A stretch of 64,000 bases of DNA from UBA7985 sp002711265 (GTDB lineage Bacteria > Pseudomonadota > Alphaproteobacteria > UBA7985), in contig CBFIBS010000006.1 of the NCBI GenBank assembly GCA_965660945.1, forward strand, positions 62,001 through 126,000. The letters run 5' to 3'. Made by a program: the position numbers and the translations under genes. The notes under the pieces are model-generated. The model did not search any database and was not told the DNA's origin. It saw only the letters and a list, made by a program, of their open reading frames with translations. Position 1 is the stretch's first letter. Every line of letters begins with the position of its first letter. Of this stretch, positions 42,746-51,320 are shown one piece after another.

Positions 42746-43291
42746 TCAGGTATTGCCCACGCAGGATGAGCACTGCCCCTGTGCCTCGACCACTTCCCGC
42801 TTGATCGCAAAGCCGATCGACCGCGCCGCATCAGCCACCCCGGGTGCAGCGCTGGCCACCGCAGCCGTCTCGGCAACTCTCTCGCAGTTGGTACAGATCA
42901 GGAAGGCCGGCCGCTCGCAGCCCGCCGGGTTGGCGCAGGCCACGTAGGCGTTGAGGCTGGCGATCTTGTGGGCAAAGCCGTGGCTGGTGAGAAACTCCAG
43001 CGCCCGATAGGCAACCGGGGGCTGCGATGGGTGCCCGAATTCACGCAGACGCTCAAGAATGCCGTAAGCCCCCAATGGGCGGTGTTCCTCGAGCAGGATC
43101 TCAAGCACCCGGCGGCGGGTGGCCGTGAGCTGCAGCCCTTGAGCGGCGCAGGTCGCTTCGGTCGCGGCCATGACATCGCTCACGCAATGCTGGTGATCAT
43201 GATGCTCGAAAATCTGGTGAGGCTCGACGGTTCGGTTCAAGGGCAGGGATCCACGGACAGAGCGCCTGAAAAACGGCCTCAGGCTCAACAA
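42746..43291 (-). CDS. zur: Zinc uptake regulator Zur (Fur family)
   Basis: Zur represses zinc-uptake genes when zinc is plentiful. The protein has the winged-helix domain (LQLTATRRRVLEILLEEHRP, SQPPVAYRALEFLTSHGFAH) and a dimer domain with two CxxC zinc sites (ICTNCERVAE and QCSSCVG) plus further His and Cys ligands (NAYVACANPAGC). The N-terminus carries HDHQHCVSDVMAATEATCAA, as in other alphaproteobacterial Zur proteins, so the start must lie before it; TTG 43291 is the only visible choice and the ATG at 43171 would remove that part. A perfect Zur-type palindrome lies 41 bases upstream, implying self-control and control of the divergent zrgA-like gene. Confidence 0.88.
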   Translation of the reverse strand: MLSLRPFFRRSVRGSLPLNRTVEPHQIFEHHDHQHCVSDVMAATEATCAAQGLQLTATRRRVLEILLEEHRPLGAYGILERLREFGHPSQPPVAYRALEFLTSHGFAHKIASLNAYVACANPAGCERPAFLICTNCERVAETAAVASAAPGVADAARSIGFAIKREVVEAQGQCSSCVGNT

Positions 43292-43331
43292 TTAACCTTG
43301 ACATTCTGAGGCTATTCCACCTTTTTTGCAA

Positions 43332-43346
43332 TGTTATAAAATAACA
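43332..43346. promoter_or_regulatory. Zur box
   Basis: TGTTATAAAATAACA is a perfect palindrome (TGTTAT and ATAACA arms around AAA). It matches the GTTATA..ATAAC pattern of alphaproteobacterial Zur sites and lies between zur and the divergent zinc-related gene at 43398. The DNA around it is AT-rich. Confidence 0.8.
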
Positions 43347-43397
43347 TAACAAGACTTCGTGATCCCGTATCTGACAATAAAATATTGAGTCCGAAAA

Positions 43398-44030
43398 ATG
43401 CTGAAAGCTGCCACTCTTGCGACCCTCAGTCTGATGACAGCCGGCCTGGCCGTCACGGTCGCCAAAGCCCAGGACGCCCACGTGCACGGCGAAGCGATCC
43501 TGCAACTGGTCATCGACGATACCGGCGCGCTCGCCACCTTCAAATCTCCTGCCGCCGACATTGTTGGCTTCGAACGCCACCCGGAAACCGATGTAGAGAA
43601 GCAAGCCGTTGCTGACGCACTCGCAAAGCTATCCGATTTCACGGCCCTGATTACGCTGCCCGAAGCCGCAGGCTGTACCATCGATGACGCCCACGCCGAC
43701 TTCGAGGTCGAGGCCGCTGGTGACGATCACGAAGGCCATGATCACCACGACGAGGATGATCACCACGACGAGGACGAGCACCACGACGAGGATGAGCACC
43801 ACGACGAGGACGAGCACCTCGACGAAGATGAGATGCAGGCCGAGGGCGGTCACGCCGAGTTCCACGCCGAATTCGAGATGACCTGTGCTGACACCAGCAG
43901 CCTCACCAGTCTTCAAACCAGCGTGTTCGACTTGTTTCCAAGCCTCGAAGCCTTAGAAGTAGAGGTCGTGGCGCCTGCTGGTCAGTCAGGTGCCGAACTC
44001 ACGCCACAGAGCACGGAGATGTCGCTCTGA
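43398..44030 (+). CDS. zrgA: ZrgA-like DUF2796 periplasmic zinc-binding protein
   Basis: The 210-residue protein has a signal peptide (LATLSLMTAGLAVTVAKAQD) and the DUF2796 start DAHVHGEAILQLVIDDTG. A central stretch of about 35 residues is nearly all His, Asp and Glu (HHDEDDHHDEDEHHDEDE...), suited to bind zinc ions. The end FEMTCADTSSLTSLQTSVFD and VDLF..FP-type FDLFPSLEALEVEVVAP is typical of the family. In Vibrio, the zinc-regulated ZrgA works with an ABC-type partner set for zinc uptake. Here a Zur box lies 52 bases upstream and ABC, permease, DUF1007 and DUF3299 genes follow, so a zinc-acquisition role is likely. Confidence 0.85.
   Translation: MLKAATLATLSLMTAGLAVTVAKAQDAHVHGEAILQLVIDDTGALATFKSPAADIVGFERHPETDVEKQAVADALAKLSDFTALITLPEAAGCTIDDAHADFEVEAAGDDHEGHDHHDEDDHHDEDEHHDEDEHHDEDEHLDEDEMQAEGGHAEFHAEFEMTCADTSSLTSLQTSVFDLFPSLEALEVEVVAPAGQSGAELTPQSTEMSL
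43743..43832 (+). repeat. 18-base tandem repeat coding the His/Asp stretch
   Basis: Five units of the type CACCACGACGAGGATGAG follow each other without gaps; the first four differ only at one or two positions, the fifth more. Each codes for His-His-Asp-Glu-Asp-Glu/Asp. The unit keeps the frame, so the number of metal-binding repeats can change easily. Confidence 0.88.
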
Positions 44031-44055
44031 TCTCAAACAGTGAAAGGGAAGGGGC

Positions 44056-44871
44056 TTGAATAGCTTGTTTTGGGCGCGGCGCGCGTCTGGTCTCCGGGCC
44101 TCCGGAGGTCGGCGAACCGGCCCTTCCCCGACATTGAACCCGCGACCCGAGGTGCGGGGGACCCTGCGGTCCCTACCGCCGTTCTTGCAGCCGTTGCTGT
44201 TGCGCCCGCTGCTGCGGTCCTTCTGGCCAGCTCTGGTCATCGTCGCAGCCGCTGTCGGCCTCGGCCTCGGCTTGGGTCCCAACGCCCGGGCCCATCCCCA
44301 CGAATGGATAGACCTGCGCGTCCGCTTGATTTTCGACGACGACCGTCGGCTGACGGCGATGGAGCAATCGTGGATGTTTGACCCCTTTTTCAGCGCCTAT
44401 GTTCTGGACGAACTGACCGACCAGCGCACCGACCGCGCGGCCATCGCGGCCAAGGCCGAGGCACTGGGCCCCGAGATGGTCGGCAACCTTGCAAAGCACG
44501 GTTTCCTCAATGATTGGCACTACGACGGGGAGCCGGTGACCGGGCTTAGCGGCTCCTTTGTCGGCACCCGGGTCACGGGGGATCAGCTGGAACTGATCTT
44601 TCGCCTCGACCTCGACCAGCCGTTGGAACTGCGCGGGAGCCGGTTCGAGTACAGCGTTTTCGACCCGACCTACTACATCGAGATTCTGCACGCCCGCCGG
44701 CATCTGCCTGAATTGCGCGGCGCGCCCCGTGGCTGCCGCCGAGAGATCATCGAACCCGCCCCGCCTGAAGACCTGGCCGCTTTCGCTGCCAGCCTCGACC
44801 AGAATGCCGAGTCCGATGAGGGGCTGGGCATCCACTTCGCCGAGCGCGCGGTGATCGAGTGCAGGGGGTAG
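44056..44871 (+). CDS. DUF1007-family periplasmic protein of the zinc operon
   Basis: The protein has an N-terminal membrane segment (LVIVAAAVGLGLGLGPNARA) and then the DUF1007 pattern HPHEWIDLRVRLIFDDDRRL, EQSWMFDPFFSAYVLDEL, and FEYSVFDPTYYIEIL. DUF1007 proteins often sit with metal or nickel/cobalt transport genes. The first 55 residues before the membrane segment are Arg/Pro-rich and possibly not translated: the TTG at 44056 overlaps an AGGGGAAGGGG stretch too closely. The ABC ATPase gene begins 4 bases after its stop. Confidence 0.75.
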   Translation: MNSLFWARRASGLRASGGRRTGPSPTLNPRPEVRGTLRSLPPFLQPLLLRPLLRSFWPALVIVAAAVGLGLGLGPNARAHPHEWIDLRVRLIFDDDRRLTAMEQSWMFDPFFSAYVLDELTDQRTDRAAIAAKAEALGPEMVGNLAKHGFLNDWHYDGEPVTGLSGSFVGTRVTGDQLELIFRLDLDQPLELRGSRFEYSVFDPTYYIEILHARRHLPELRGAPRGCRREIIEPAPPEDLAAFAASLDQNAESDEGLGIHFAERAVIECRG

Positions 44872-44875
44872 CGCG

Positions 44876-45565
44876 ATGGTGATCGAGGCCGAAGATCTGC
44901 AGTTTGCCCGCCGGGGCGGAGGCTTTTCGCTGACCCTTCCTTCGTTTTCGATGGCGGCGGGGGAGGCTATGGCCGTGCTGGGCTCTTCGGGGTCGGGCAA
45001 ATCCACCCTGCTTGACCTGATCGGCGGGGTGCTACGACCGACGGGCGGCCGACTGAGCCTGTTCGGGCAGGATGCGACGGGGCTGAGCAGCACCGCGCTC
45101 GACCGCCTGCGCGGCGATCGCATGGGGGTGATTTTTCAGGAGCATAACCTGCTGCCCTTCGCGACCGTGCGCCAGAACGTGGCGCTGGGGGTCCGTTTCA
45201 GCGCCGCCAGACGGGCGCGGCTGACCGGGCCTGTCGATGCCGAAATCGAGCGGTTGCTGACCCTGATGGGGCTGGAGCCTGCCGCCGTGTTGGACCGGCA
45301 CGCCAGCGACCTTTCCGTGGGCCAGCGGCAGCGCGTGGCAGCGGCGCGCGCCCTGCTCGGTGCGCCGGATCTGATCATCGCCGATGAACCGACTTCGGCG
45401 CTGGATGAAGGCAATCAGGCGCGCTTCATGGCGCTGCTCAATGCGGCTCGGCAGGAAACCGGCGCGGCCCTGTTGTTCGTCACCCACGACCCCCGGCTGG
45501 TCGAAGGCTTCGATCAGGTGCTGCGGCTCGACGAGCCTGCCCACAGCCACGGGGAGGACGCCTGA
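44876..45565 (+). CDS. ABC transporter ATPase (LolD/MacB-like) of the zinc operon
   Basis: The 229-residue ATPase has Walker A AVLGSSGSGKSTLLDLIGGV, Q-loop VIFQEHNLLPF, signature DLSVGQRQRVAAARALL, Walker B LIIADEPTSALDEGN and the H-loop VTHDPRLVEG. The pattern matches the LolD/MacB/FtsE type, which works with FtsX-like permeases that move or extract molecules at the membrane instead of classic import. Its stop codon and the permease start share a base (TGATG). With the zrgA-like, DUF1007 and DUF3299 genes it forms one Zur-controlled unit. Confidence 0.88.
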   Translation: MVIEAEDLQFARRGGGFSLTLPSFSMAAGEAMAVLGSSGSGKSTLLDLIGGVLRPTGGRLSLFGQDATGLSSTALDRLRGDRMGVIFQEHNLLPFATVRQNVALGVRFSAARRARLTGPVDAEIERLLTLMGLEPAAVLDRHASDLSVGQRQRVAAARALLGAPDLIIADEPTSALDEGNQARFMALLNAARQETGAALLFVTHDPRLVEGFDQVLRLDEPAHSHGEDA

Positions 45566-46836
45566 TGCCCAGTTCAATGCTAGCGCTGGCCATCGGCTCG
45601 GTGCTCTCCCGCCGCCTCAGTCTGGCGCTGACCGTGCTGACCATGGCGCTGTCGGTGGCATTGTTCCTCAGCGTCGAGCGGCTGCGAATTGCGGCGAGGG
45701 ACAGCTTCGATGGCACAATCAGCGGGGTCGACTTGCTGGTTGGCGCGCGCGGGGGCGAGCTGGGTCTCTTGCTCTATACCGTGTTCCAGATCGGTGACGC
45801 GGCGCCATCTATGCGCTGGAGCAGTTTCGAAGACCTCGCCGAAGACGACCGCGTTGAATGGAGCGTGCCGATCAGCCTCGGCGACAGCCACCGCGGTTAC
45901 CGCGTCGTGGCCACCACATCGGGCTTCTTCGACCATGTCAGGACCGGTCGTGACCGACCACTGCGCTTCGCCGCGTCATCCGGAGAACGGATCGATGACG
46001 TTGGCGTGGTTCTCGGTGCGCAGGTCGCGCGGGACCTGAACTACAGCCTCGGCGCCCTGATCGAGATCCAGCACGGTCTGGCTTCGGCCGGTGATCGCAG
46101 CCATCAAGATTCGCCGCTGCCGGTTACCGGCATTCTGGACCCCACAGGCACGCCTATCGACTACAGCGTGTTCGTCAGCGTCCGTGCCTTCGAGGCCCTG
46201 CACAACGGCTGGCGCGGCAGCGTGCCTTCAAAAACGGCGCTGGACGTGCGCACGGTTGATCTGGCCGACCCGGCCTTCACCCCGTCGTTGATAACGGCCG
46301 TCTACGTTAGCATGAAATCCAAGCGGCGGATCTTCCAGCTTGTCGAAGATGTCGAGGACTACGGCCCCGAACCGCTGACCGCCGTGCTGCCGGGTGTGAC
46401 CCTATCCCAGCTCTGGGTGCTGGTGGGCAGCGCCGAGCAGGCGTTGCAGCTGCTGGCGATCCTGATTGTCGTGGTCGCGCTGGCGGGGCAGATTACCCTG
46501 CTGCTGGCCACCCTCGACTTGCGTCGCCGCGAGATTGCGATTTATCGCGCCCTTGGGGCGCAGCCGGGTCTGATCGGCGGCCTGCTGGTGCTCGAAGCGC
46601 TGGTGATCGGCCTGATCGCCGCCGCCGTCGGGCTGCTGCTCGCCATCGTCGGGACGGCACTGGCCGGGTCGGTGCTCGGGTCGGTGCTGAAACTTGATCT
46701 GGGTACGACCCTGCTGACCCCTTCCCAAGCGCTTGCATTGCTCGCATTTATTGGGGTGAGCGCAGCCAGTGGTGTGCCAGCCGGCCTGCTTGCCTACCGG
46801 ACATCATTGCAGGACGGCATGCGCGCCCGTTTCTAG
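45565..46836 (+). CDS. FtsX/MacB-like ABC permease of the zinc operon
   Basis: The 423-residue permease has one N-terminal membrane segment (LALTVLTMALSVALFLSVER), a periplasmic domain of about 230 residues of MacB-core type (GVDLLVGARGGELGLLLYTV), and three C-terminal segments (LQLLAILIVVVALAGQITLL; GGLLVLEALVIGLIAAAVGL; TPSQALALLAFIGVSAASGV). RRREIAIYRALGAQPGLIGG is the typical cytoplasmic loop that meets the ATPase. It pairs with the ATPase before it. Confidence 0.86.
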   Translation: MPSSMLALAIGSVLSRRLSLALTVLTMALSVALFLSVERLRIAARDSFDGTISGVDLLVGARGGELGLLLYTVFQIGDAAPSMRWSSFEDLAEDDRVEWSVPISLGDSHRGYRVVATTSGFFDHVRTGRDRPLRFAASSGERIDDVGVVLGAQVARDLNYSLGALIEIQHGLASAGDRSHQDSPLPVTGILDPTGTPIDYSVFVSVRAFEALHNGWRGSVPSKTALDVRTVDLADPAFTPSLITAVYVSMKSKRRIFQLVEDVEDYGPEPLTAVLPGVTLSQLWVLVGSAEQALQLLAILIVVVALAGQITLLLATLDLRRREIAIYRALGAQPGLIGGLLVLEALVIGLIAAAVGLLLAIVGTALAGSVLGSVLKLDLGTTLLTPSQALALLAFIGVSAASGVPAGLLAYRTSLQDGMRARF

Positions 46837-46899
46837 GGCACAAACCTCGGGGAGACCGGAACCATCAACCTGCTCAAGACCTTCGCGATTGCAATCACA

Positions 46900-47502
46900 G
46901 TGCTGATGGCGCTGGCCGTCGGCGCCCTGTTCGTGGCCCAGCGCGTGCTGGTGCCCGGCGGGGTGGGGTCAGCGCCCGAAGGCGTGTCGCTGGCCTGGTC
47001 CCTGCTGTTGCCGGAGGAGGCCCGGGCCGCCTACGACGCGCTCGACGCGGCCGCCCTGATCAATGAGGAGGGAGCCGGCGCAAACGCCGAGCCCGCGACT
47101 GAGCCCGAGCCCGACCCCGAGTTGCTGCTGATCGCGGAAACCAGCACCGATGCCACGCTCGACGGGCAGATTCTGTCGATCTCGGGCTTCATGGTCCCGC
47201 TGGACAACGACCGGCGCACGACCCGTCAGTTCCTGCTCGTCCCCTATCAGGGGGCCTGCATCCACACCCCGGCACCGCCGCCCAATCAGGTGATCTCGGT
47301 GTACTCGGACAAGGACGCCCGCCGCTTCCACAACTGGCAGCCGGTGACCATCACCGGCCGCATGAGCGTTGCCCGTGACAGCACGGCGCTGGCCGAAGCG
47401 GGCTATGTCATGGCACTGGAGCGCATTGAGGCCTTCCGCGAAGACTCCACCGATGAGAGTTTCGTGGTCGCCGAAGGCGCCCACAACAGCCCTTTGCTCT
47501 GA
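46900..47502 (+). CDS. DUF3299-family protein of the zinc operon
   Basis: The product has an N-terminal hydrophobic anchor and then DUF3299: QILSISGFMVPLDNDRRTTR, QFLLVPYQGACIHTPAPPPN and a C-terminal VMALERIEAF. DUF3299 proteins are often coded with ABC and zinc-linked genes, but the function is not known. The start is unclear. The only standard one is GTG 46900, inside the hydrophobic stretch; the good GGGGAG site at 46849 and the protein pattern (..NLLKTFAIAITVLMALAVG) suit a start at 46864, where the codon is ATC. It lies in the same frame as the permease, 27 bases beyond its stop. Confidence 0.75.
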   Translation: MLMALAVGALFVAQRVLVPGGVGSAPEGVSLAWSLLLPEEARAAYDALDAAALINEEGAGANAEPATEPEPDPELLLIAETSTDATLDGQILSISGFMVPLDNDRRTTRQFLLVPYQGACIHTPAPPPNQVISVYSDKDARRFHNWQPVTITGRMSVARDSTALAEAGYVMALERIEAFREDSTDESFVVAEGAHNSPLL

Positions 47503-47611
47503 CCCTCTCCGGTCTATGTCTTGATCCGACCCTATCAAGAGGCGCTGAGCCGATTGCGCCCGACGATAAACGGGTTCAGGGTGCTCGCACTGTTGTCCCG
47601 GAGATCGCCCG

Positions 47612-48823
47612 ATGTCCCCTACCCACGAAGCTGCGGCAGACCCCATGCCTGACTTCAGTGACCGCGCCAGACTGGTGGTCATTGTCGGCCTGACCCTGTC
47701 CGTGGTCATGGTCGGTATCTCGCTGGGCGGGCTCATCCCGTGGTTGTCGCTCAAGCTCGAAGCCCGGGGCACCAGCGCCGTGACCATCGGGCTGGTCGCT
47801 GCTGCCAACCCGCTGGGGATCATGCTGGTCGCGCCCTTTGCCCACCGCATCGGCATGCGTCTGGGCATGGGCTGGAGCATCCTGCTGTTCGAAGTCATCG
47901 CGCTGCCGGGCATCCTGCTGCTGCTGGTGTTCGAATCAGAACTGGCCTGGTTCATCCTGCGCCTGCTCGCGGGCTTCGCCATGGCCATTCCCTGGATCAT
48001 CGGTGAAACCTGGGTCAACCTGATTGCCCGACCACAATGGCGCGCCCGGGTCATGGCCTTCTACACCGCCGGGGTGGCCGCCGGTTTTGCGCTCGGCCCG
48101 TTGGTGCTGTCTGTCGTGGGCATCGAAGGCAGCCTGCCGATCCTCGTCTTCGGCGGGCTCGCCGTCTGCGCGATTTTGCCGATTTTTGTGATCTGGCGCT
48201 TCGAAACCCCGCTGGGCGACGCGCCGACACAGGGTTTCTTCAGCCGAATCTTCTCCATGCCCGTGCTGTTCATGGCCATCATTCTTGCCGCCATGGCGGA
48301 CACGGTTGCCCTGACCTTCCTGCCGATCTGGGGCAAGTCGCTGGGCTATACCGAACAACTTTCCCTGCTGTTTGTCTCGATCGTGCTCGTCGGCAATGTC
48401 ATCCTGCAGTTGCCCATCGGCATGGTCGCCGACCGGATTGGCATCCGCCGGACCATGGTCTATTGCGGAATTGTCAGCCTGATCGGCCCGTTCGTGCTGG
48501 TGATGTTCGGATCAACGCTGGTGTTGCTGGTGCCGCTGCTCTTCCTCTGGGGCGGGGCGGTCTGGGCCCTGTATTCACTGGCGCTGGCTGAGCTGGGACA
48601 CCGGCTGACCGGTGCTGCGCTGGCAGCCGCAAACGGGGCGTTGGTGTTCGTCTATACCCTCGCCAACGTCATCTCCCCGCCCGTTGCCGGCGCCGGGCTG
48701 GAACTGTTCCCGCCGCACGGCTTCATGGTCGTGATTGTGGTCGCAGCGATTGCCTTCCTGACCCTTGCCTGGGTCCGGGGTTCACCCAAAGCCCGCGGGG
48801 CCACAAAAGTGGAAAAAGCCTGA
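47612..48823 (+). CDS. Major facilitator superfamily transporter
   Basis: The 403-residue protein has twelve hydrophobic segments and the MFS loop between helices 2 and 3 (APFAHRIGMRLGMGWSILLF). The second half has the matching MVADRIGIRRTMVYC loop. The GETWVNLIARPQWRARVMAF region is like the YcaD/sugar-phosphate-independent group of drug and metabolite carriers. The substrate cannot be told. It stands 109 bases after the zinc operon and has no clear ribosome site besides GGAG at 47599. Confidence 0.83.
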   Translation: MSPTHEAAADPMPDFSDRARLVVIVGLTLSVVMVGISLGGLIPWLSLKLEARGTSAVTIGLVAAANPLGIMLVAPFAHRIGMRLGMGWSILLFEVIALPGILLLLVFESELAWFILRLLAGFAMAIPWIIGETWVNLIARPQWRARVMAFYTAGVAAGFALGPLVLSVVGIEGSLPILVFGGLAVCAILPIFVIWRFETPLGDAPTQGFFSRIFSMPVLFMAIILAAMADTVALTFLPIWGKSLGYTEQLSLLFVSIVLVGNVILQLPIGMVADRIGIRRTMVYCGIVSLIGPFVLVMFGSTLVLLVPLLFLWGGAVWALYSLALAELGHRLTGAALAAANGALVFVYTLANVISPPVAGAGLELFPPHGFMVVIVVAAIAFLTLAWVRGSPKARGATKVEKA

Positions 48824-48931
48824 AAACAGGGGTATTAACCCTCAAAATCAGAGCATTTGCATTGTCATAGCCCTTAAATTAGCACATTGTGATATGACTT
48901 CAGTGTGCATCAGGGGGGGTGAGAATTGACG

Positions 48932-49354
48932 ATGAGTGGACTGTTGGGCGCCTTTGACCCGGGGTGGGTCGCGATCCTCTACGGGATCAGCTGGGTGATG
49001 GGCGTTTTTTACGGCATTCGTTCCGTGTTCATGACCAAGAGCTTTCTGGATCAGTACGGCATCTCTCAATCGGCGCAGCTTATGGCCCGCTTTGCCGGGG
49101 CGCAGGTGCTGGCCTTCGTTACCATCACCGCCATCCTTCCCTTCACGGGCTTCGAGGGCGCCTGGCCGATCTTTGCCTATCAGCTGCTGGCCTCGGTGAT
49201 CCTCGTCGGTACCGGTCTCTATACCCAGACCCAGTCCGAAGCCTCGCGGATGGTGGGCGTTTCACGCTCGCCCGAAGGCTGGGTGGTCCCCATCATTCTG
49301 GTGATCATGTGGGCCGTGATGATGTTCATGATGCGGGACACGCTCTACGCCTAA
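48932..49354 (+). CDS. Small unrecognised inner-membrane protein
   Basis: The 140-residue product has about four hydrophobic segments (VAILYGISWVMGVFYGIRSV; LMARFAGAQVLAFVTITAIL; FAYQLLASVILVGTGLY; GWVVPIILVIMWAVMMFMMR). I do not recognise the family. The GGGGGG-TGAGA stretch just before suits the ATG at 48932 better than the TTG at 48926. DNA before it is AT-rich and holds TATAGC/TTGTCA-like pieces, so it probably has its own promoter. A GC-rich hairpin (GACCCCGTCCC ... GGGACGGGGCGGTC, 49375-49412) follows and may end transcription. Confidence 0.7.
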   Translation: MSGLLGAFDPGWVAILYGISWVMGVFYGIRSVFMTKSFLDQYGISQSAQLMARFAGAQVLAFVTITAILPFTGFEGAWPIFAYQLLASVILVGTGLYTQTQSEASRMVGVSRSPEGWVVPIILVIMWAVMMFMMRDTLYA

Positions 49355-49545
49355 CGCGGCAAGGCGGACAGACCCCGTCCCCGGTCGTCGGCGGCCCGGG
49401 ACGGGGCGGTCACATGCCTCGGCTGTTTCCATGGTTCTGGCTGTGTCGCTTAACCTGCGTGCGGGGACAAAAATTACTTGCCCCGAACAGCCATAATCGC
49501 CCATGGTCACCCCTTGAGTTTTCCGTGTTTCCGGGGAGATAGCTC

Positions 49546-50493
49546 TTGATTTTGAGCCGCGAAAGCCGGCAGGGACTGACCCTAATCAGCCCGCCCTTTC
49601 TCTACGCCATCCTGATGCTGGCGGCCCCCATGGTCATGGTGGTCACCTTCAGCTTCTGGACCCAGAATTATCTCGATCTGGACCGGACGNNNNNNNNNCT
49701 GATGCTGGCGGCCCCCATGGTCATGGTGGTCACCTTCAGCTTCTGGACCCAGAATTATCTCGATCTGGACCGGACGCCGACCTTCGCCAACTACCGCGAA
49801 GCCTGGACCGGTGAGATTTTCCGGGTGCTGATGCTGCGCTCCTTGATGATCTCGTTCCTCGTGACTTTTGTAACGGTGTTGCTGGCTTTCCCGATCGCCT
49901 ACTTCCTGTCGTTCCACGTCAAGCGCCACAAAGCGCTATGGCTGTTCCTTATCATCATCCCGTTCTGGACCAGCTACTTGCTACGGATTTTCCTGTGGAA
50001 GGTCATCCTCGGTTATAACGGTGTGCTGAACTCCACGCTTATGGGGCTCGGTCTGATCGACGAGCCCCTTACCTTTATCCTCTACAATAGTTCAGCTGTC
50101 GTGATAACTTTGGCCCATGCGTGGGCACCGTTTGTCATCCTGCCGATTTTTGTCGCGCTGGAGCGGATCGACCGTTCGCTGCTGGAGGCGGCCGAAGACC
50201 TCGGCGACGGCCCGGTGCGGCGGTTCCTGAGAGTGACGCTGCCGCTTGCCATGCCCGGCGTGCTGGCCTCCACCTTGATCGTTTTCATCCCGACCGTGGG
50301 TGACTTCGTGACCCCGCGGCTGGTCGGCGGCAAAGACGGGGTGATGATCGCCAATCTGATCCAAGTCTACTTCAGCAAGGCCAACAACGCGCCACTGGCG
50401 ACCGCACTTGCGGTGTCCTCCATGCTGATCGTGACCTCGATCAGCTTAGTGATTTTCATTGTTGGACGTAGGATTGGAGGGCGCACAAGATGA
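49546..50493 (+). CDS. PotB-like ABC transporter permease (gap-damaged in this assembly)
   Basis: This inner-membrane subunit of a spermidine/putrescine-type importer has six hydrophobic segments and the EAA loop EAAEDLGDGPVRRFLRVTLP that binds the ATPase. The coding region contains nine N and a repeated 78-base piece; removing 87 bases (29 codons) restores a normal protein without loss of frame. The start is TTG 49546 behind GGGGAG. Its stop overlaps the next permease's ATG as ATGA. With the genes after it and the binding protein at 54700 it forms a full ABC importer, whose substrate, given the Rieske and demethylation genes, may be a methylated amine and not a polyamine. Confidence 0.85.
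   Translation: MILSRESRQGLTLISPPFLYAILMLAAPMVMVVTFSFWTQNYLDLDRTXXXLMLAAPMVMVVTFSFWTQNYLDLDRTPTFANYREAWTGEIFRVLMLRSLMISFLVTFVTVLLAFPIAYFLSFHVKRHKALWLFLIIIPFWTSYLLRIFLWKVILGYNGVLNSTLMGLGLIDEPLTFILYNSSAVVITLAHAWAPFVILPIFVALERIDRSLLEAAEDLGDGPVRRFLRVTLPLAMPGVLASTLIVFIPTVGDFVTPRLVGGKDGVMIANLIQVYFSKANNAPLATALAVSSMLIVTSISLVIFIVGRRIGGRTR
49612..49776. other. Assembly gap with duplicated contig ends
   Basis: Bases 49612-49689 and 49699-49776 are identical 78-base copies, separated by nine N. This is the picture left when two overlapping contig ends are joined by a scaffolder without merging them. The duplication lies in the permease gene, and deleting one copy with the N restores a normal PotB-like sequence. 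Confidence 0.95.
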
Positions 50494-51320
50494 ATATCGG
50501 GCGCTTCTTTTCCCGTAACTGGCTGATCGGGTATGCTGTCGTATACATGCTGGTCCTGTATCTGCCGGTGGTGTTGCTACCGCTGTTTGCCTTCAACGCC
50601 TCGACCATCATCGCCTTCCCACTGACCGGCTTTACGTTCGAGTGGTTCGGCATGCTTTTCGACACAAAGGCTCTTCATACAGCGGTTCGAAACAGTTTAT
50701 TTATCGCGGTTGTGACTGCAATATTGAGTACGGCGCTGGGTACGCTTGGTGCTCGCGCCATGGTCCGCTACCGCTTCCCGCTGAAGCGCGGCATCGTTGG
50801 CCTGATTATGGTGCCGCTGATCCTGCCCGAAGTAATCGTCGGAGTATCACTGCTGGTGCTGCTGATGCAGATCGGGATCAGCCTGTCGATCTGGACCGTG
50901 ATTGCCGGCCACGTGCTGATTAGCGTGCCGTTCTCGGTCGCCATTCTCAGCTCGGCCTTCCAGGGGCTTGATCCGAGCCTGGAAGAAGCTTCGATGGACC
51001 TGGGCGAGACCCGCTTCGGCACCTTTCGCCGGGTGATCATGCCGCTGATCCTGCCCGGGATCATCTCAAGCCTGCTGATCACCTTCACGATTTCCCTTGA
51101 TGAATTCATCATTGCGTTTTTCCTGAGCGGCACGGACGTGACCCTGCCGGTGTATATCTGGGGGCAAATGCGCTTCCCTACCAAGCTGCCCTCGGTCATG
51201 GCACTGGGGACGATCCTGGTGGTGCTCTCCGTGTTACTGCTGGTGCTGGGCGAGGTCTTCCGCCGCCGCTCCGCCAGCCGTCGGGGACAGGATGCACCCG
51301 CGACCGGAGGACTGATGTAA
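50490..51320 (+). CDS. PotC-like ABC transporter permease
   Basis: The 276-residue second permease has six hydrophobic segments (for example LIGYAVVYMLVLYLPVVLLP and IVGLIMVPLILPEVIVGVSL) and the EAA loop EEASMDLGETRFGTFRRVIM followed by PLILPGIISSLLITFTISLD, typical of PotC. DEFIIAFFLSGTDVTLPVYI is a PotC hallmark. It starts by ATGA overlap with the first permease, and the ATPase gene follows with no gap (TAAATG). Confidence 0.92.
   Translation: MNIGRFFSRNWLIGYAVVYMLVLYLPVVLLPLFAFNASTIIAFPLTGFTFEWFGMLFDTKALHTAVRNSLFIAVVTAILSTALGTLGARAMVRYRFPLKRGIVGLIMVPLILPEVIVGVSLLVLLMQIGISLSIWTVIAGHVLISVPFSVAILSSAFQGLDPSLEEASMDLGETRFGTFRRVIMPLILPGIISSLLITFTISLDEFIIAFFLSGTDVTLPVYIWGQMRFPTKLPSVMALGTILVVLSVLLLVLGEVFRRRSASRRGQDAPATGGLM

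Noticed and set aside
49612..49776. Natural tandem duplication in the PotB-like gene
   Set aside because: The copies are identical and separated by N, which marks a scaffolding join.
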